Origin: Dactylosporangium sp040689395
GTDB lineage: Bacteria > Actinomycetota > Actinomycetes > Mycobacteriales > Micromonosporaceae
Reading direction: 5' to 3'
Assembly: GCF_040689395.1 (NCBI RefSeq)
Contig: NZ_JBFAZX010000012.1
Location: forward strand, 147,364 to 211,363
DNA: 64,000 bases
Positions 33,419-42,922 of the stretch are shown piece after piece. The notes below the pieces were generated by a model. The model made no database searches, was not told where the DNA came from, and worked only from the letters and a program-made list of their open reading frames with translations. Position 1 is the first letter of the stretch; every line of letters begins with the position of its first letter. Position numbers and translations under genes: made by a program.

Positions 33419-36400
33419 ATGCGCGTGGCGGTGCTGGGCCCGGTCGAGGTCCTCGATGACGGTGTTCCGGTCGACGCCGGCACGCCGAAGCAGCGTGCCA
33501 TCCTCGCCGCCTTGGTGTTGCACCGGCCGCGCGCGGTCGCCGTCGACGCGCTGGTGGACCTCGTCTGGGGCGACGACCCGCCGCCGTCGCCGCTGAGCTC
33601 GTTGCACGGGTACGTCTCCGGCCTGCGCCGCGTCGTCGAGCCCCGGCGGGCGGCGCGCGAGCGCGCGTCGGTGCTCGTGACCGTGCCGCCGGGGTATGCG
33701 CTGCGCCTGAGCGACGAGGACGTGGACGCGACCCGCTTCGCCGCGGCCATCGACGCCGTGCACCGGCGGCTCGCGCTCGCCGACGCCTCGGGGCTTCCGG
33801 CGGTACCGGCGGGCGTCGCCCCCGCGGAGCTGGCGGCCATGGCGCAGCGGCTGGGGGAGGCGCTGCTGCTCTGGCGCGGCACGCCGTTCCAGGAGCTCGA
33901 GGAGGCCGACGCCGCGGTCGCCGAGCGCGCCCGGCTGGCCGAGTTGCGGCTGGTCGCTACCGAGGACCTCGCCCTGATCCGAATGGAGCTCGGCGAGCAC
34001 GCGACCGTCGCCGCGGAGCTGACGGGGCGCGCGCAGCGGTACCCGCTGCGGGAGCGGCTGTGGGCGCTGCGCGCGCTCGCCCAGGCCCGTGCGGGCCGGC
34101 AGGCCGAGGCACTGACGTCGCTGCGGACGATCCGGCACACGCTCGGAGAGCAGCTGGGCGTGGACCCGGGACCGGTGCTGCGGGCCGTGGAGCTCGCGGT
34201 CCTCAAGCAGGACCCGGCGGCAATCAGCGGGGTCCGGCCCGCACCCGCCCCGGCCCGGCCGTCCGGCTCGCCGGCACCCGCGGCGCCCGCCGAACCGCCG
34301 CCACCCGCGCCGTCCGCGGACGAGGGGGCGGGGCCGGCTGGCGCCGTCGCTGGTGACCCGCGCACCTGGCCGCTCGTCGACCGGGACGCCGAACTGGCCG
34401 CGCTGCTCGAGCTGCTCGGCCCGGTCCGCGCGGGCCGCACCGAACTGGCGTTGCTCGTCGGTGAGCCGGGCATCGGCAAGTCCCGGCTCGTGGCGGAGCT
34501 CGCCCGGCGCGCCGCCGACGACGGCTTCGCCGTGCTCGTGGGGCGCTGCTCCGAGGACGAGGGCGCGCCGCCGTTCTGGCCCTGGGCGAGCGCGCTGCGC
34601 GACCTGTCCGGCGTGCTCGGCGACGGCGTGCTGCGCGAGCTGGCCGGCGCCGACGCGGACCGGCTCGCGGGGCTGCTGCCCGCCGGAGCCGGCCGGGACT
34701 GGGCCGCGGCAGTGCCGGCGGCGGCCGGCGGGTCCTCGGCCGACGCGGAGCGGTTCCGCATCTGCGACGCCTTCGCCCGGCTGCTCGCCGCCGCGGCCGA
34801 GCGCCGTCCGCTGCTCGTCGTGCTCGACGACCTGCACTGGGCCGACCTGTCCTCGCTGCGGCTGCTGCACCACCTCGCCGACCATCTCACCGGCGCGCCC
34901 GTGCTGCTCGTCGCGACCCGGCGGGCCCACCCCGAGCCGGTCGGCGTGCTGGCCGACGTCGTCGCCGCGCTCGGCCGGCGCCACGCGCTGCGTCTCGATC
35001 TGCCGGGCCTGTCACCCGGTGGCGTCGCCGAGCTGGCCCGGGCGGTGACGGGTGAGGCCGCGCCGGCCCAGCTGGCGACGTCGCTGCGGGAGCGCACCGA
35101 CGGCAATCCGTTCTTCCTCGTCGAGCTGCTGCGCCTGCGCGGCGGCGCCGACATCCCGGCGGCGGTCACCGACGTCGTGGCCCGGCGGGTGGCCCGCCTG
35201 CCCGATCCGACCCAGCACCTGCTGCGGGCCGCGGCGGTGATCGGCCGGCAGTACGATCTCGATCTCCTCGCGGCGGTTGCCGGCCACGACGCCGACTCGG
35301 TGCTCGACGACCTCGACCCGGCCCTCGCGGCCGGGGTGGTGCTGGAGGAGGAGACGGCGCCGGGCCGGTTCCGGTTCGCGCACGCGCTGGTCCGCGACGT
35401 CGTGTACCAGGCGCAGAGCGCGGCCCGCCGGGCCCGCCGCCACGGCGACGTCGCGGCGGTGCTGCGTGACGAGGGCGACGAGCGGCTCTCCGAGGCGGCC
35501 CGGCACTGGCTCGCCGCCGGGCCCGCCCACGCCGGGGCCGCGTGGCGCACCGCCGCCCGGGCGGCCGCCCGGGCGCGCGCCGTCCACGGCTACGAGGAGG
35601 CCGCCGCGCTGCTCGCGGCGGCCCGGGCGGCGCAGGCACAGGACCGGTCCTGCACCGCCGTTGAGCGCTACGACCTGCTGATGGCCCACGCCGAGGCGGG
35701 CCAATGGATCGGTGACCGCGTCACGCAGCTCGACGCGCTGGACCTGGCCTGCCGTGCGGCCGAGGAGCTCGGCGACGTGCAACGGCTCGCCAACGCCGCG
35801 GTCCGCTCCGCGGACGGTTCGGTGTGGACCATCCGGGACCGGACCGTCGTCCACGCGCCCGCGGTCGCCGCGCTGCGCCGGGCGCTGCGGGAGCTGCCCG
35901 CCGGGGACAGCGACCTGCGCTGCCGGGCGATGCTGACGCTCGGGGGCGAGCTGCACTACGCCGACGCGCCGCGGGAACGTGACGCCCTGGCCGAGGAAGG
36001 GCTGGCCATGGCCCGGCGGATCGGCGATCCGCGGCTGCTGGCCTGGGCGGCGGCGACCGCCTTCGTCGCCACCTGGCAGACGGCCAACGCCGAGCAGCGG
36101 TGGAGCCGGATCGACGAGGCGCTGCGGTTGACCGAGGGACCGGCCGGTGGCGACGCCGTCCGCACGCACCTGCTCACGTTCCGGGCGATCGCCGGGCACG
36201 AGACGGGCCGTGTCGAGGCGATGTGGCGCGACGTCGCCGAGGCCCGGGCCGGTGCGCAGCGGCTGCGGCTGCTGTACCCGCTGGTGGTCCTGAACGGCAT
36301 GGAGCTGCCGTGGCGGGCCATGCAGGGCCGTCACGCCGAGGTCGAGGAGCTGCTCGCGGAGTCGGCCGCCCTGTCCGTGAGCACCGCGCTGCCCGCCCAG

Positions 36401-36898
36401 GAGTTGTTCGTCGTCTCGTCGCTCTTCGCGAAGATGTGGCAGGGGCGGGCGGGCGAGTTCCTGCCGATCGCCCGCGCGATATACGACGCGGCGCCGGCGA
36501 TGGCCATCACCGTCTACCTGCTGACCCTCCTTCGCAGCGGCGAGCACGACGCGGTCGCGGCAGTGCTGGACCGCGACGGATGGGTGCCGGACAGCACGTC
36601 CTGGGCGGCCACGTTCGACCTGGCCATCGGCGCGCACGCCGCCTACGCGGCGCGGCGGCCCCGGTTCGCCGCCCAGGTGTACGAGCTGCTGGCACCGCAC
36701 GCGGGCCGGCCCGCCACGGCGGGGTCCGGCGGCGCGCTCGGGCCCGTCGACGCATACCTCGCGCTGGCCGCGGCGGCGGCCGGCGAGCGGGACCTGGCCG
36801 CCCGCCACGCCGACGACGCGGCCGGGCTCGCCGCCGCGTGGGACGTGCCCGAGATGGCGCGATGGCTGGCCGAGCTCCGGACCGACGGTGGCTTCTGA
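33419..36898 (+). CDS. AfsR/BTAD-type regulator with AAA ATPase domain
   Basis: The 1159-residue product has an OmpR-like DNA-binding domain (1-95, MRVAVLGPVEVLDDG), a bacterial transcriptional activation domain (about 100-265), a Pro/Ala linker (about 275-325) and an AAA/STAND ATPase. Walker A is GEPGIGKSR with K354 and Walker B is LLVVLDDLHWAD. The rest is a long helical TPR-like region to the end. No C-terminal LuxR HTH is present, unlike LAL regulators. Such proteins activate secondary-metabolite or developmental genes, but no biosynthetic cluster is visible here. It starts at ATG 33419, the family-like beginning. Confidence 0.92.
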   Translation: MRVAVLGPVEVLDDGVPVDAGTPKQRAILAALVLHRPRAVAVDALVDLVWGDDPPPSPLSSLHGYVSGLRRVVEPRRAARERASVLVTVPPGYALRLSDEDVDATRFAAAIDAVHRRLALADASGLPAVPAGVAPAELAAMAQRLGEALLLWRGTPFQELEEADAAVAERARLAELRLVATEDLALIRMELGEHATVAAELTGRAQRYPLRERLWALRALAQARAGRQAEALTSLRTIRHTLGEQLGVDPGPVLRAVELAVLKQDPAAISGVRPAPAPARPSGSPAPAAPAEPPPPAPSADEGAGPAGAVAGDPRTWPLVDRDAELAALLELLGPVRAGRTELALLVGEPGIGKSRLVAELARRAADDGFAVLVGRCSEDEGAPPFWPWASALRDLSGVLGDGVLRELAGADADRLAGLLPAGAGRDWAAAVPAAAGGSSADAERFRICDAFARLLAAAAERRPLLVVLDDLHWADLSSLRLLHHLADHLTGAPVLLVATRRAHPEPVGVLADVVAALGRRHALRLDLPGLSPGGVAELARAVTGEAAPAQLATSLRERTDGNPFFLVELLRLRGGADIPAAVTDVVARRVARLPDPTQHLLRAAAVIGRQYDLDLLAAVAGHDADSVLDDLDPALAAGVVLEEETAPGRFRFAHALVRDVVYQAQSAARRARRHGDVAAVLRDEGDERLSEAARHWLAAGPAHAGAAWRTAARAAARARAVHGYEEAAALLAAARAAQAQDRSCTAVERYDLLMAHAEAGQWIGDRVTQLDALDLACRAAEELGDVQRLANAAVRSADGSVWTIRDRTVVHAPAVAALRRALRELPAGDSDLRCRAMLTLGGELHYADAPRERDALAEEGLAMARRIGDPRLLAWAAATAFVATWQTANAEQRWSRIDEALRLTEGPAGGDAVRTHLLTFRAIAGHETGRVEAMWRDVAEARAGAQRLRLLYPLVVLNGMELPWRAMQGRHAEVEELLAESAALSVSTALPAQELFVVSSLFAKMWQGRAGEFLPIARAIYDAAPAMAITVYLLTLLRSGEHDAVAAVLDRDGWVPDSTSWAATFDLAIGAHAAYAARRPRFAAQVYELLAPHAGRPATAGSGGALGPVDAYLALAAAAAGERDLAARHADDAAGLAAAWDVPEMARWLAELRTDGGF

Positions 36899-36913
36899 CG
36901 GGCGGGCGGCGGC

Positions 36914-37633
36914 TCAGCCGGCGTAGCGGAACGCACGGCGCTCCCGGCGCGCGAACGGCCGGCGCAGCGCCAGCCGCCACAGCACGCGCACCGGGGCCGC
37001 CCCGCTGAGCAGGCGTGCGGTGGCCGGCTCCGGCATGTCGTGCAGCAACCACGCGACGAGCGCGGCGATCTCGCGCGGGGTCTTGGCCTGCTCGAAGTAC
37101 ACCTTGGAGATCCGCTCCCACTCGGCGGGCGGGAGGTGCCGCTGAATCAGGGCCAGCGCGTCGCGCTCCTCATGGGCCAGGTGCCGGCCGAGCCGTTCCC
37201 GGGCCGCCACCACGCGCACCTCCAGCGCCGCCCGCGCGTCCGGGTCGGGCGTGGCCGCCATCCGGTCCAGTCCCTCGGCGACCGAGGCGAGCAGCGGATC
37301 GATGTCGTGGTGCTCGGCCGCCATGGCGTCGAGCACGGCCGCGCCCGCCGCGTCGGCCAAGGAGCGCAGGGCCGGCCACAGCCCCTCGTCCTCGCCCGTG
37401 TGGTGGTCGTGCAGGACGTGGCGGAACAGGCTCCAGCGGCGGGCCAGCGCGCGCCACACGGCCCGGTCCTCGACCGGCGTGTGGATCGCCGCGGCGGCGA
37501 ACTGGTCCAGATCCCGGCGAAACGCCCAATGCATGACGAACATGCCGGTCAGGTCGTTGGGGCCGTCGGGTGCGGCCGCCTGGCCGGGCAGGTTGATCTG
37601 GCCGGTGGTCGGTGAGTTGGCACGACGAGTCAT
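36914..37633 (-). CDS. Hemerythrin HHE-domain protein
   Basis: The 239-residue protein carries a hemerythrin-type four-helix domain with the di-iron ligands visible: H in MHWAFRRDLD, HDHHTGEDE, EHHDID and HLAHEE. It probably senses or binds O2 or NO. The C-terminal ~50 residues are basic (RRPFARRERRAF). The start MTRRANSP is at ATG 37633. It is divergent from the DUF6220/multicopper oxidase operon, with an inverted repeat in the shared gap. Confidence 0.9.
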   Translation of the reverse strand: MTRRANSPTTGQINLPGQAAAPDGPNDLTGMFVMHWAFRRDLDQFAAAAIHTPVEDRAVWRALARRWSLFRHVLHDHHTGEDEGLWPALRSLADAAGAAVLDAMAAEHHDIDPLLASVAEGLDRMAATPDPDARAALEVRVVAARERLGRHLAHEERDALALIQRHLPPAEWERISKVYFEQAKTPREIAALVAWLLHDMPEPATARLLSGAAPVRVLWRLALRRPFARRERRAFRYAG

Positions 37634-37652
37634 GCCCGCACCCTGCGCGCCC

Positions 37653-37710
37653 ACGCTTGGCGCGGAATGGGAGCCGGCTGGGGGCGCGGCTGCGTTCTGG
37701 GGCCAAGCGT
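37653..37710. promoter_or_regulatory. Inverted repeat in the hemerythrin/DUF6220 divergent promoter
   Basis: ACGCTTGGC at 37653-37661 and GCCAAGCGT at 37702-37710 are exact complements 40 bases apart in the 143-base gap between divergent genes. They may be half-sites of one regulator or paired operators; no regulator is assigned. Confidence 0.45.
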
Positions 37711-37776
37711 CCTTCCAGGGCCCGGTCGCAGTGTGACGGCACCGCAATCGGTACCTCTTCAGACAGGAGCACGGTG

Positions 37777-38295
37777 GTGCGCAAGGTTTATCTGGGCATG
37801 AGCGGCGTGGTGCTGCTCGCGGTGCTGGCCCAGTTCTATTTCGCCGCGTTCGGCGCGTTCTCCATCCCGCGCGATCACGCGTCCTTCGAGATGCACTCCG
37901 TCAATGGCATGATCGTGATCCCCCTCGCCTCACTACTGACCACCGTTGTCGCCGCGCTCGCCCGGGCGCCGGGCCGGCTGATCGGTCTCGCGGCCGCCCC
38001 GTTCGGCCTGGTGGTCGTGCAGATCCTGATCTTCGTGGTGGTCCACCTGGTGACCGAGATGACCATGGAGCAGAGCACCCCGGGTGCCCAGTGGATCCTC
38101 GGCCTCCACGCCCTCAACGGCCTCGCCGTCGTGTCCGTCGCCCTGCTCGGCGTGGTGCGGGCCCGCCGGTTCGTGCGGGCGGCATCCGCCGAGACCGCGC
38201 ACGCCACCAAGGTGGTGACGCTGACGGCGGTCGAGTCTGGTTCCCGTCCGCCCGCCGCCACGGCGCCGGCCGAGTCGAGCGGGGTGACGGTGTGA
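37777..38295 (+). CDS. DUF6220-like four-helix membrane protein
   Basis: The 172-residue product begins RKVYLGMSGVVLLAVLAQFYFAA, typical of DUF6220 proteins, has four membrane helices with histidines near their ends (EMHSVNGM, VVHLVTEM, LGLHALNG) that could bind haem or metal, and a disordered C-terminal tail. AGGAG precedes two adjacent GTG codons; 37777 has better spacing than 37774. GTGA overlap with the multicopper oxidase gene implies joint function. Confidence 0.85.
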   Translation: MRKVYLGMSGVVLLAVLAQFYFAAFGAFSIPRDHASFEMHSVNGMIVIPLASLLTTVVAALARAPGRLIGLAAAPFGLVVVQILIFVVVHLVTEMTMEQSTPGAQWILGLHALNGLAVVSVALLGVVRARRFVRAASAETAHATKVVTLTAVESGSRPPAATAPAESSGVTV

Positions 38296-40136
38296 CCGCC
38301 CGGCTCATCGACGTGGAGGTGCTCGTCGCGACCCTGTCGGCGGTGGCCTGGCTCGGCGCGGCGTGGTGCGCCGCGGCCCGGCGGCACCGCGCGGCCGCGC
38401 TGCTGGCCGCGGTCGCTGTTCTGGCCATGCTCGCGAGGTTCGGCCTCGTGGCGGCGATCGCCCGGGCCGGTTGGTGGTTCGTCCAGGAGAAGGTGGCGGT
38501 GGCGCTGCCGCTTGCCGTGCTCACCGCCGCGGCGGCCGGCGCCGTGACGGTCGCGTCCCGGCGGTTGACGCCCGTGGCGCTGGCCGTCGCCGGCTACGCC
38601 GCGGCCGTCGGGCCCGTCCTGACCCTGCTCGCCGGGTATCCGGCCGGCTGGGCTACCGGGCTGGTCGCGGCCGGTGCGGTCGCGCTCGCCGGGATGGTCA
38701 CCTGGCGGGCCGTGGGGCACCGCTCCCGGCGGGCGCCGTTCGCCTGGCTGTTCGCGCTGGCGCCGGTGGTCCTGGGCGTGGCCGTCGCCGTCCCGGCGCC
38801 CGTGTCCGCGGCGACGGAGGACGGGCGCGGGGTGGCGGTGACCTCTCTGCGCGGCCCGGATCCGGCGGCCGCGGCGGCGTCCGGCACCCCGGTCCGCCGG
38901 TTCACGCTCACCGCCCGTACCGCCACCATCACCCTCTCCTCGGGGCAACGCTTCCAGGCGTGGACGTTCGACGGACGGGCGCCGGGGCCGGCCCTCGAGG
39001 TGACGCAGGGCGACCTCGTCGTGGTGACGCTGCGCAACGCCGACATCGCCGCTGGGGTCACGCTGCACTGGCACGGCTACGACGTGCCGGTCGGCGAGGA
39101 CGGGGTCGCCGGGATGACCCAGGACGCGGTACGCCCGGGCGAGGCGTTCGAGTACCGCTTCCGCGCCGACCAAGTGGGCACGTACTGGTATCACACCCAC
39201 GAGGCGTCCGACCGCGCCGTCCGGCTGGGCCTGTATGGCACGCTCGTCGTCCGCCCGCCCGATGCCAAGGCCGGCGCCGGGGCCGATCTCACGTTGCCGC
39301 TGCACACGTTCGGCATCGCCCTCGCCGTCGGTGACCGCGACCAGCCCACCACGCACGTGGTGGCGCCGGGCACGCCGGTCCGGCTGCGCGTGGTCAACAC
39401 CGACGATGGCCCGCACCGGCTCGCGCTGACCGGCGCGCCGTTCCGGCTGGCGGCCGTCGACGGCACCGACCTCAACGAGCCCGGCGTCCTGGAGCGGGTG
39501 GCGCTGCGGCTGCCCGCCGGCGCCCGCGCCGACCTGCTGGTGACGGCCGGCCCGGCGCCGGTGACGCTGCTGGTGGACGGCGGCCGCGCCACAGTCCGGC
39601 TCGCACCCGCCGCGGACGCACCGGCACCGGCGCCGGTCGACACCGAGGCCTGGCCGACGCTGGACCAGACCAGCTACGGCGCGCCCGCGGCGACCCCGTT
39701 CGGGCCGGACAGCCGGTTCGACAAGCGGTTCACGTTGGTGCTCGACCGCGGGGTGTCCATGGTGGATGGTCTGCCGAAGTACGCGTTCACCGTCAACGGG
39801 CGCGCCTACCCGAACGTCCCGACGCAGACGGTGCGCACCGGGGACCTCGTCCACCTGACGGTCGTCAACCGCAGCCGGGACACGCATCCGATGCACCTGC
39901 ACGGCCATCACGTGCTGGCACTGCGGTACAACGGCAGGCCCTTCACCGGAAGTCCACTGTGGATGGACACCTTCGATGTGCGGCCGGGCGAGGTGTGGGA
40001 GGTCGCGCTTCGGGCCGACAACCCGGGCGTCTGGATGAACCACTGCCACAACCTCAAGCACGCGGCCAAGGGCATGGTCGTGCACCTCGCCTACGAGGGC
40101 TACCGGGCGCCCTCCCACCACGTCCACGGCGCCTGA
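38292..40136 (+). CDS. Multicopper oxidase fused to an N-terminal membrane domain
   Basis: The 614-residue product combines about five membrane helices (1-175) with three cupredoxin domains (180-614). All copper motifs are present: HWHGYD, YWYHTHE, HPMHLHGHH and the HCH cluster in NHCHNLKHAAKGM, which contains the type 1 cysteine and a likely axial methionine. The oxidase therefore faces outside, tethered to the membrane. The substrate is unknown; copper(I), phenols or nitrogen oxides are possible. It is coupled to the DUF6220 gene before it and followed at 27 bases by the NmrA-like gene. Confidence 0.92.
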   Translation: MTARLIDVEVLVATLSAVAWLGAAWCAAARRHRAAALLAAVAVLAMLARFGLVAAIARAGWWFVQEKVAVALPLAVLTAAAAGAVTVASRRLTPVALAVAGYAAAVGPVLTLLAGYPAGWATGLVAAGAVALAGMVTWRAVGHRSRRAPFAWLFALAPVVLGVAVAVPAPVSAATEDGRGVAVTSLRGPDPAAAAASGTPVRRFTLTARTATITLSSGQRFQAWTFDGRAPGPALEVTQGDLVVVTLRNADIAAGVTLHWHGYDVPVGEDGVAGMTQDAVRPGEAFEYRFRADQVGTYWYHTHEASDRAVRLGLYGTLVVRPPDAKAGAGADLTLPLHTFGIALAVGDRDQPTTHVVAPGTPVRLRVVNTDDGPHRLALTGAPFRLAAVDGTDLNEPGVLERVALRLPAGARADLLVTAGPAPVTLLVDGGRATVRLAPAADAPAPAPVDTEAWPTLDQTSYGAPAATPFGPDSRFDKRFTLVLDRGVSMVDGLPKYAFTVNGRAYPNVPTQTVRTGDLVHLTVVNRSRDTHPMHLHGHHVLALRYNGRPFTGSPLWMDTFDVRPGEVWEVALRADNPGVWMNHCHNLKHAAKGMVVHLAYEGYRAPSHHVHGA

Positions 40137-40163
40137 CGGCGCCACAGAAGACAGGAAGAGAAG

Positions 40164-41066
40164 ATGACGGTACTGGTCACTGGCGCGACGGGAAACATCG
40201 GCCGGGAGGTGACGGCGGCGCTGCTGGCCCGCGGCGCCGACGTGCGGGCGCTTGTGCGCGGCCCCGAACGGGCCCGGCTGCTGCCCCCGGGCGCCGAGCC
40301 GGTCGTGGCTGACCTGCGGGACGCGGCGTCCGTTGAGGCCGCGCTGGCGGGCGCCACGGCCGCGCTGTACGTATCGCCGCACGATCCAGACGAGGAGGCG
40401 ATGGCCGCCACGTTCGTGGCCGCCTGCGAGCGGCTCGGCGTGCGGCTGGTCTTCGCCGGCGTCCACGTCAGTGGGTACAACGTCGTGGTGCGCTGGTTCC
40501 TGCGGGCGCTGATCGGCCTCGGCCTGCCGCACTACCGAGGAAAGCTGCGCATCGGGCACCGCATCAGCCGGGCGAAGGCCAGGCCGGTGGTGTTCGGGGT
40601 GACGAACTACTACCAGAACGACGAGCTGATCCGCGCCGACATCCTGGCGGGCCGCTACGGCCTGCCGGCCAACAGCGCGGGCGTGAACCGGGTCGACCTG
40701 CGTGACGTCGGCGAGGTGGTGGCCCGGGCGATGACCGACCCGGCGTTCCCGTCCGGCTCGTACGCGCTGGTCGGCCCGGAGTCGATCAGCGGCGCCCGGG
40801 CGGCGCGGGTCTGGAGCGAGGTCCTCGGCCGGCCGGTGTGCTACGAGGGAGACCGCCCGGACTGGCCGGACGCGCTCGCCCGTAGCCTGAGCGGGCCGAA
40901 GCTCGCCGACTTCCAGCGCTCGTACGCGTTCCTCGCCAAGCGCGGCATGCCGACGTCGGCCCGCCAGGTCGAGGCGACCACCCGGCTGCTCGGCCGCCCG
41001 CCGCGGCGCTACGAGACGTACGTGCGGGACATGGCCGAGCTGTGGGCCCACTCGTCCGCTTCCTAG
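40164..41066 (+). CDS. NmrA-like NAD(P)-binding protein
   Basis: The 300-residue atypical SDR starts MTVLVTGATGNIGREVTAAL (GxxGxxG nucleotide motif) and carries no catalytic YxxxK in its usual place, as in NmrA/HSCARG-type redox sensors and quinone reductase-like QorB. GGAAGAG precedes the ATG. It is the probable third gene of the DUF6220/oxidase operon. Confidence 0.88.
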   Translation: MTVLVTGATGNIGREVTAALLARGADVRALVRGPERARLLPPGAEPVVADLRDAASVEAALAGATAALYVSPHDPDEEAMAATFVAACERLGVRLVFAGVHVSGYNVVVRWFLRALIGLGLPHYRGKLRIGHRISRAKARPVVFGVTNYYQNDELIRADILAGRYGLPANSAGVNRVDLRDVGEVVARAMTDPAFPSGSYALVGPESISGARAARVWSEVLGRPVCYEGDRPDWPDALARSLSGPKLADFQRSYAFLAKRGMPTSARQVEATTRLLGRPPRRYETYVRDMAELWAHSSAS

Positions 41067-41087
41067 TTTCAGTGGCGATAGCGGTTG

Positions 41088-41095
41088 TAACGTTA
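41088..41095 (+). promoter_or_regulatory. TAACGTTA palindrome before the COG2345 regulator
   Basis: An 8-bp perfect palindrome in a locally AT-rich 40-base stretch lies 16 bases before the presumed GTG start. It is a plausible autoregulatory site for the downstream SufR-like regulator; this is an inference from position alone. Confidence 0.4.
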
Positions 41096-41110
41096 TCTCT
41101 CGTGAAAATA

Positions 41111-41842
41111 GTGGGGCATGGGCCATCCAGCGGGGTACCCGACACTGCCCGGCATCGGGCGTTGTCGGCGGTCAGCCGGGTCCGGATGCTGGACCTGGTC
41201 CGCCGCGCGGGCGAGGGCATGACGGCCGCGGAGGTCGTCGACGCGACCGGGCTGCACCCCAGCACCGTGCGCGCCCACCTGGACCAGCTCGTCGAGTCCG
41301 GGCTGCTGACCCGCCACCGCCGTGGCGACGGCTCCCCGGGCCGGCCCGCCTGGCGCTACCAGGCCGCCGCGCAGCCCGACGCCGGGGAAGCGCAGTCGCC
41401 CTCGGCCCGGCCGTATCGGGATCTGGCCGCCGCGCTGATCGGGCACCTCGCCCGAGACGCCGACGATCCGCACGCCGCCGGGGTGCGCGCCGGCCGTGAC
41501 TGGGGCCGGGCCCTCGCCGCACCCCTCACGCCCGGCCGGGCCGAGGACGCGGCGCGGACCGCCCCCGTGGACGGACTGGTGCGAGTCCTGGACGGGCTCG
41601 GCTTCACCCCTGAGGTCGTCGACCGGCCGGCCCCGGGCGCCGCGGTGGTACACCTGCGATCCTGCCCGTTCCTGGACCTCGCCCTGGCCAACCCGGACGT
41701 GGTGTGCGGGGTGCACCACGGCGTCATCGGTGGTGCGCTCGGCGCGCTGGGCGCCTCCGGCGTGGACACCGAACTGGAGCCGTTCGCGGTGCCCGGCGCC
41801 TGCGTGATCCGCGTGCGCACCGGCGAGCGGCCGGATCGGTGA
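41111..41842 (+). CDS. SufR-like transcriptional regulator (COG2345)
   Basis: The 243-residue product has an N-terminal winged HTH (MLDLVRRAGEGMTAAEVVDA ... LHPSTVRAHLDQLVESGLL) and the C-terminal signature of COG2345 regulators: SCPFLDLALANPDVVCGVHH. The cysteines in CPF and VCxxH are the ones that hold an Fe-S cluster in SufR-like relatives. It probably senses NO or redox state. GTG 41111 is a compromise start; upstream in-frame codons read through the promoter. The YwiC-like gene follows at 49 bases. Confidence 0.85.
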   Translation: MGHGPSSGVPDTARHRALSAVSRVRMLDLVRRAGEGMTAAEVVDATGLHPSTVRAHLDQLVESGLLTRHRRGDGSPGRPAWRYQAAAQPDAGEAQSPSARPYRDLAAALIGHLARDADDPHAAGVRAGRDWGRALAAPLTPGRAEDAARTAPVDGLVRVLDGLGFTPEVVDRPAPGAAVVHLRSCPFLDLALANPDVVCGVHHGVIGGALGALGASGVDTELEPFAVPGACVIRVRTGERPDR

Positions 41843-41891
41843 ACACCCGGCACGCCATCCGGGGCACCGAGTAGGAAGCCAGGAGGTCACC

Positions 41892-42683
41892 ATGGGCGAA
41901 ACGGCTACCCCGGCGACGATCACGGCCGGCCCGGTCTGGCGGGACAGGCCGGCCCGCGACGCCGCCGCGGGCCGCCGGCGCAGGTTCCTGCCGCCGCAGC
42001 ACGGCGCGTGGGCGATGCTCACCGTGCCCTACCTCGCCGGGTTGCTCGCCGCCGGGTACCGCTGGCCCGACCTGCCCCTGCTCGGGGCCTGGCTCGCCGG
42101 ATACCTGCTGTCCTACTACGTGTTCCAGGCGATCAAGTCCCGCCGGCCGCGCCGCTACCGGGCACAGTTGTGGCTGTACGGCGGCATCGCCGTGCCGCTC
42201 GCCGCCCTCGTCGTGGCCGCCCGCCCGGCGGTGCTGTGGTACGCGCCCGCCTACGCCGTGCTGTTCGGCCTCAACGCCTGGTACGCGGCCCGCCGCCGCG
42301 AACGCAGCACGCTCAACGACCTCGCTTCGGTCGCGCAGAGCTGCCTGATCGTGCTGGTCGTGGCCGCCGTCGCCGGCCGGGCGCCAGCCCAGGCCATCGA
42401 GGCGTTCCTGCTGTGCCTGGCCTATTTCACCGGTACCGTCTTCTACGTCAAAACCATGATCCGCGAGCGCGGCAACGCCGCCTACCGGCGCTGGTCGATC
42501 GGTTACCACGTCCTGGCCCTGGCCGTCGCCGCGTGGCTGAGCCCCTGGGCCGGCGTGCTGTTCGCGGTGCTGCTGCTGCGGGCGGCGCTGCTGCCCGGCC
42601 GCGGGTGGACCCCGAAACGGGTCGGCCTCGTGGAAATCGCCTACTGCGCGTCACTGCTCGCCTGCGTCGTGTTCGCGCTGTAA
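41892..42683 (+). CDS. YwiC-like membrane protein
   Basis: The 263-residue polytopic protein has the YwiC signature PPQHGAWAML near residue 34 and FYVKTMIRERG about residue 185, with about seven membrane helices. CAGGAGG directly precedes the ATG. YwiC genes lie beside nitrate and anaerobic-respiration regulators in Bacillus; here it follows a SufR-like regulator, which would fit a nitrogen-oxide theme. The molecular role is unknown. Confidence 0.88.
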   Translation: MGETATPATITAGPVWRDRPARDAAAGRRRRFLPPQHGAWAMLTVPYLAGLLAAGYRWPDLPLLGAWLAGYLLSYYVFQAIKSRRPRRYRAQLWLYGGIAVPLAALVVAARPAVLWYAPAYAVLFGLNAWYAARRRERSTLNDLASVAQSCLIVLVVAAVAGRAPAQAIEAFLLCLAYFTGTVFYVKTMIRERGNAAYRRWSIGYHVLALAVAAWLSPWAGVLFAVLLLRAALLPGRGWTPKRVGLVEIAYCASLLACVVFAL

Positions 42684-42922
42684 CACGGCGTCGTGACGGT
42701 ACCCTCGTTCAGGGTTGGTCCGTAGGTTCGTCCGAAGGTTGGTCAGCCGTCGGACCCGCACCCGAAGCAAGCCGTTCCAACGGCTCCACGCCTCGCCCGG
42801 CGGGCAGGCCGACACGACGAGGCAGGCTCACGACCCATGGACGCCCTCACGACGATTCCCCGGCACCGCAAGGCGATCGCCGCCGTCGTCGTCGAGTCCG
42901 CATCCGGCCGGTGAGGCGCCCG

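Noticed and set aside
33419..36898. Pathway regulator of an adjacent antibiotic cluster
   Set aside because: No polyketide, peptide synthetase, terpene or RiPP biosynthetic genes were found on either side.
37875..41126. Minus-strand frame of more than 1000 codons across the multicopper oxidase operon
   Set aside because: It is antisense to three well-recognised genes and full of arginine, histidine and aspartate with no domain; a GC-driven artefact.
42837..42914. 25-codon leader peptide before the second kinase gene
   Set aside because: It has a start and stop in a sensible place, but no ribosome binding site or codon pattern supports it; mentioned only in the kinase entry.
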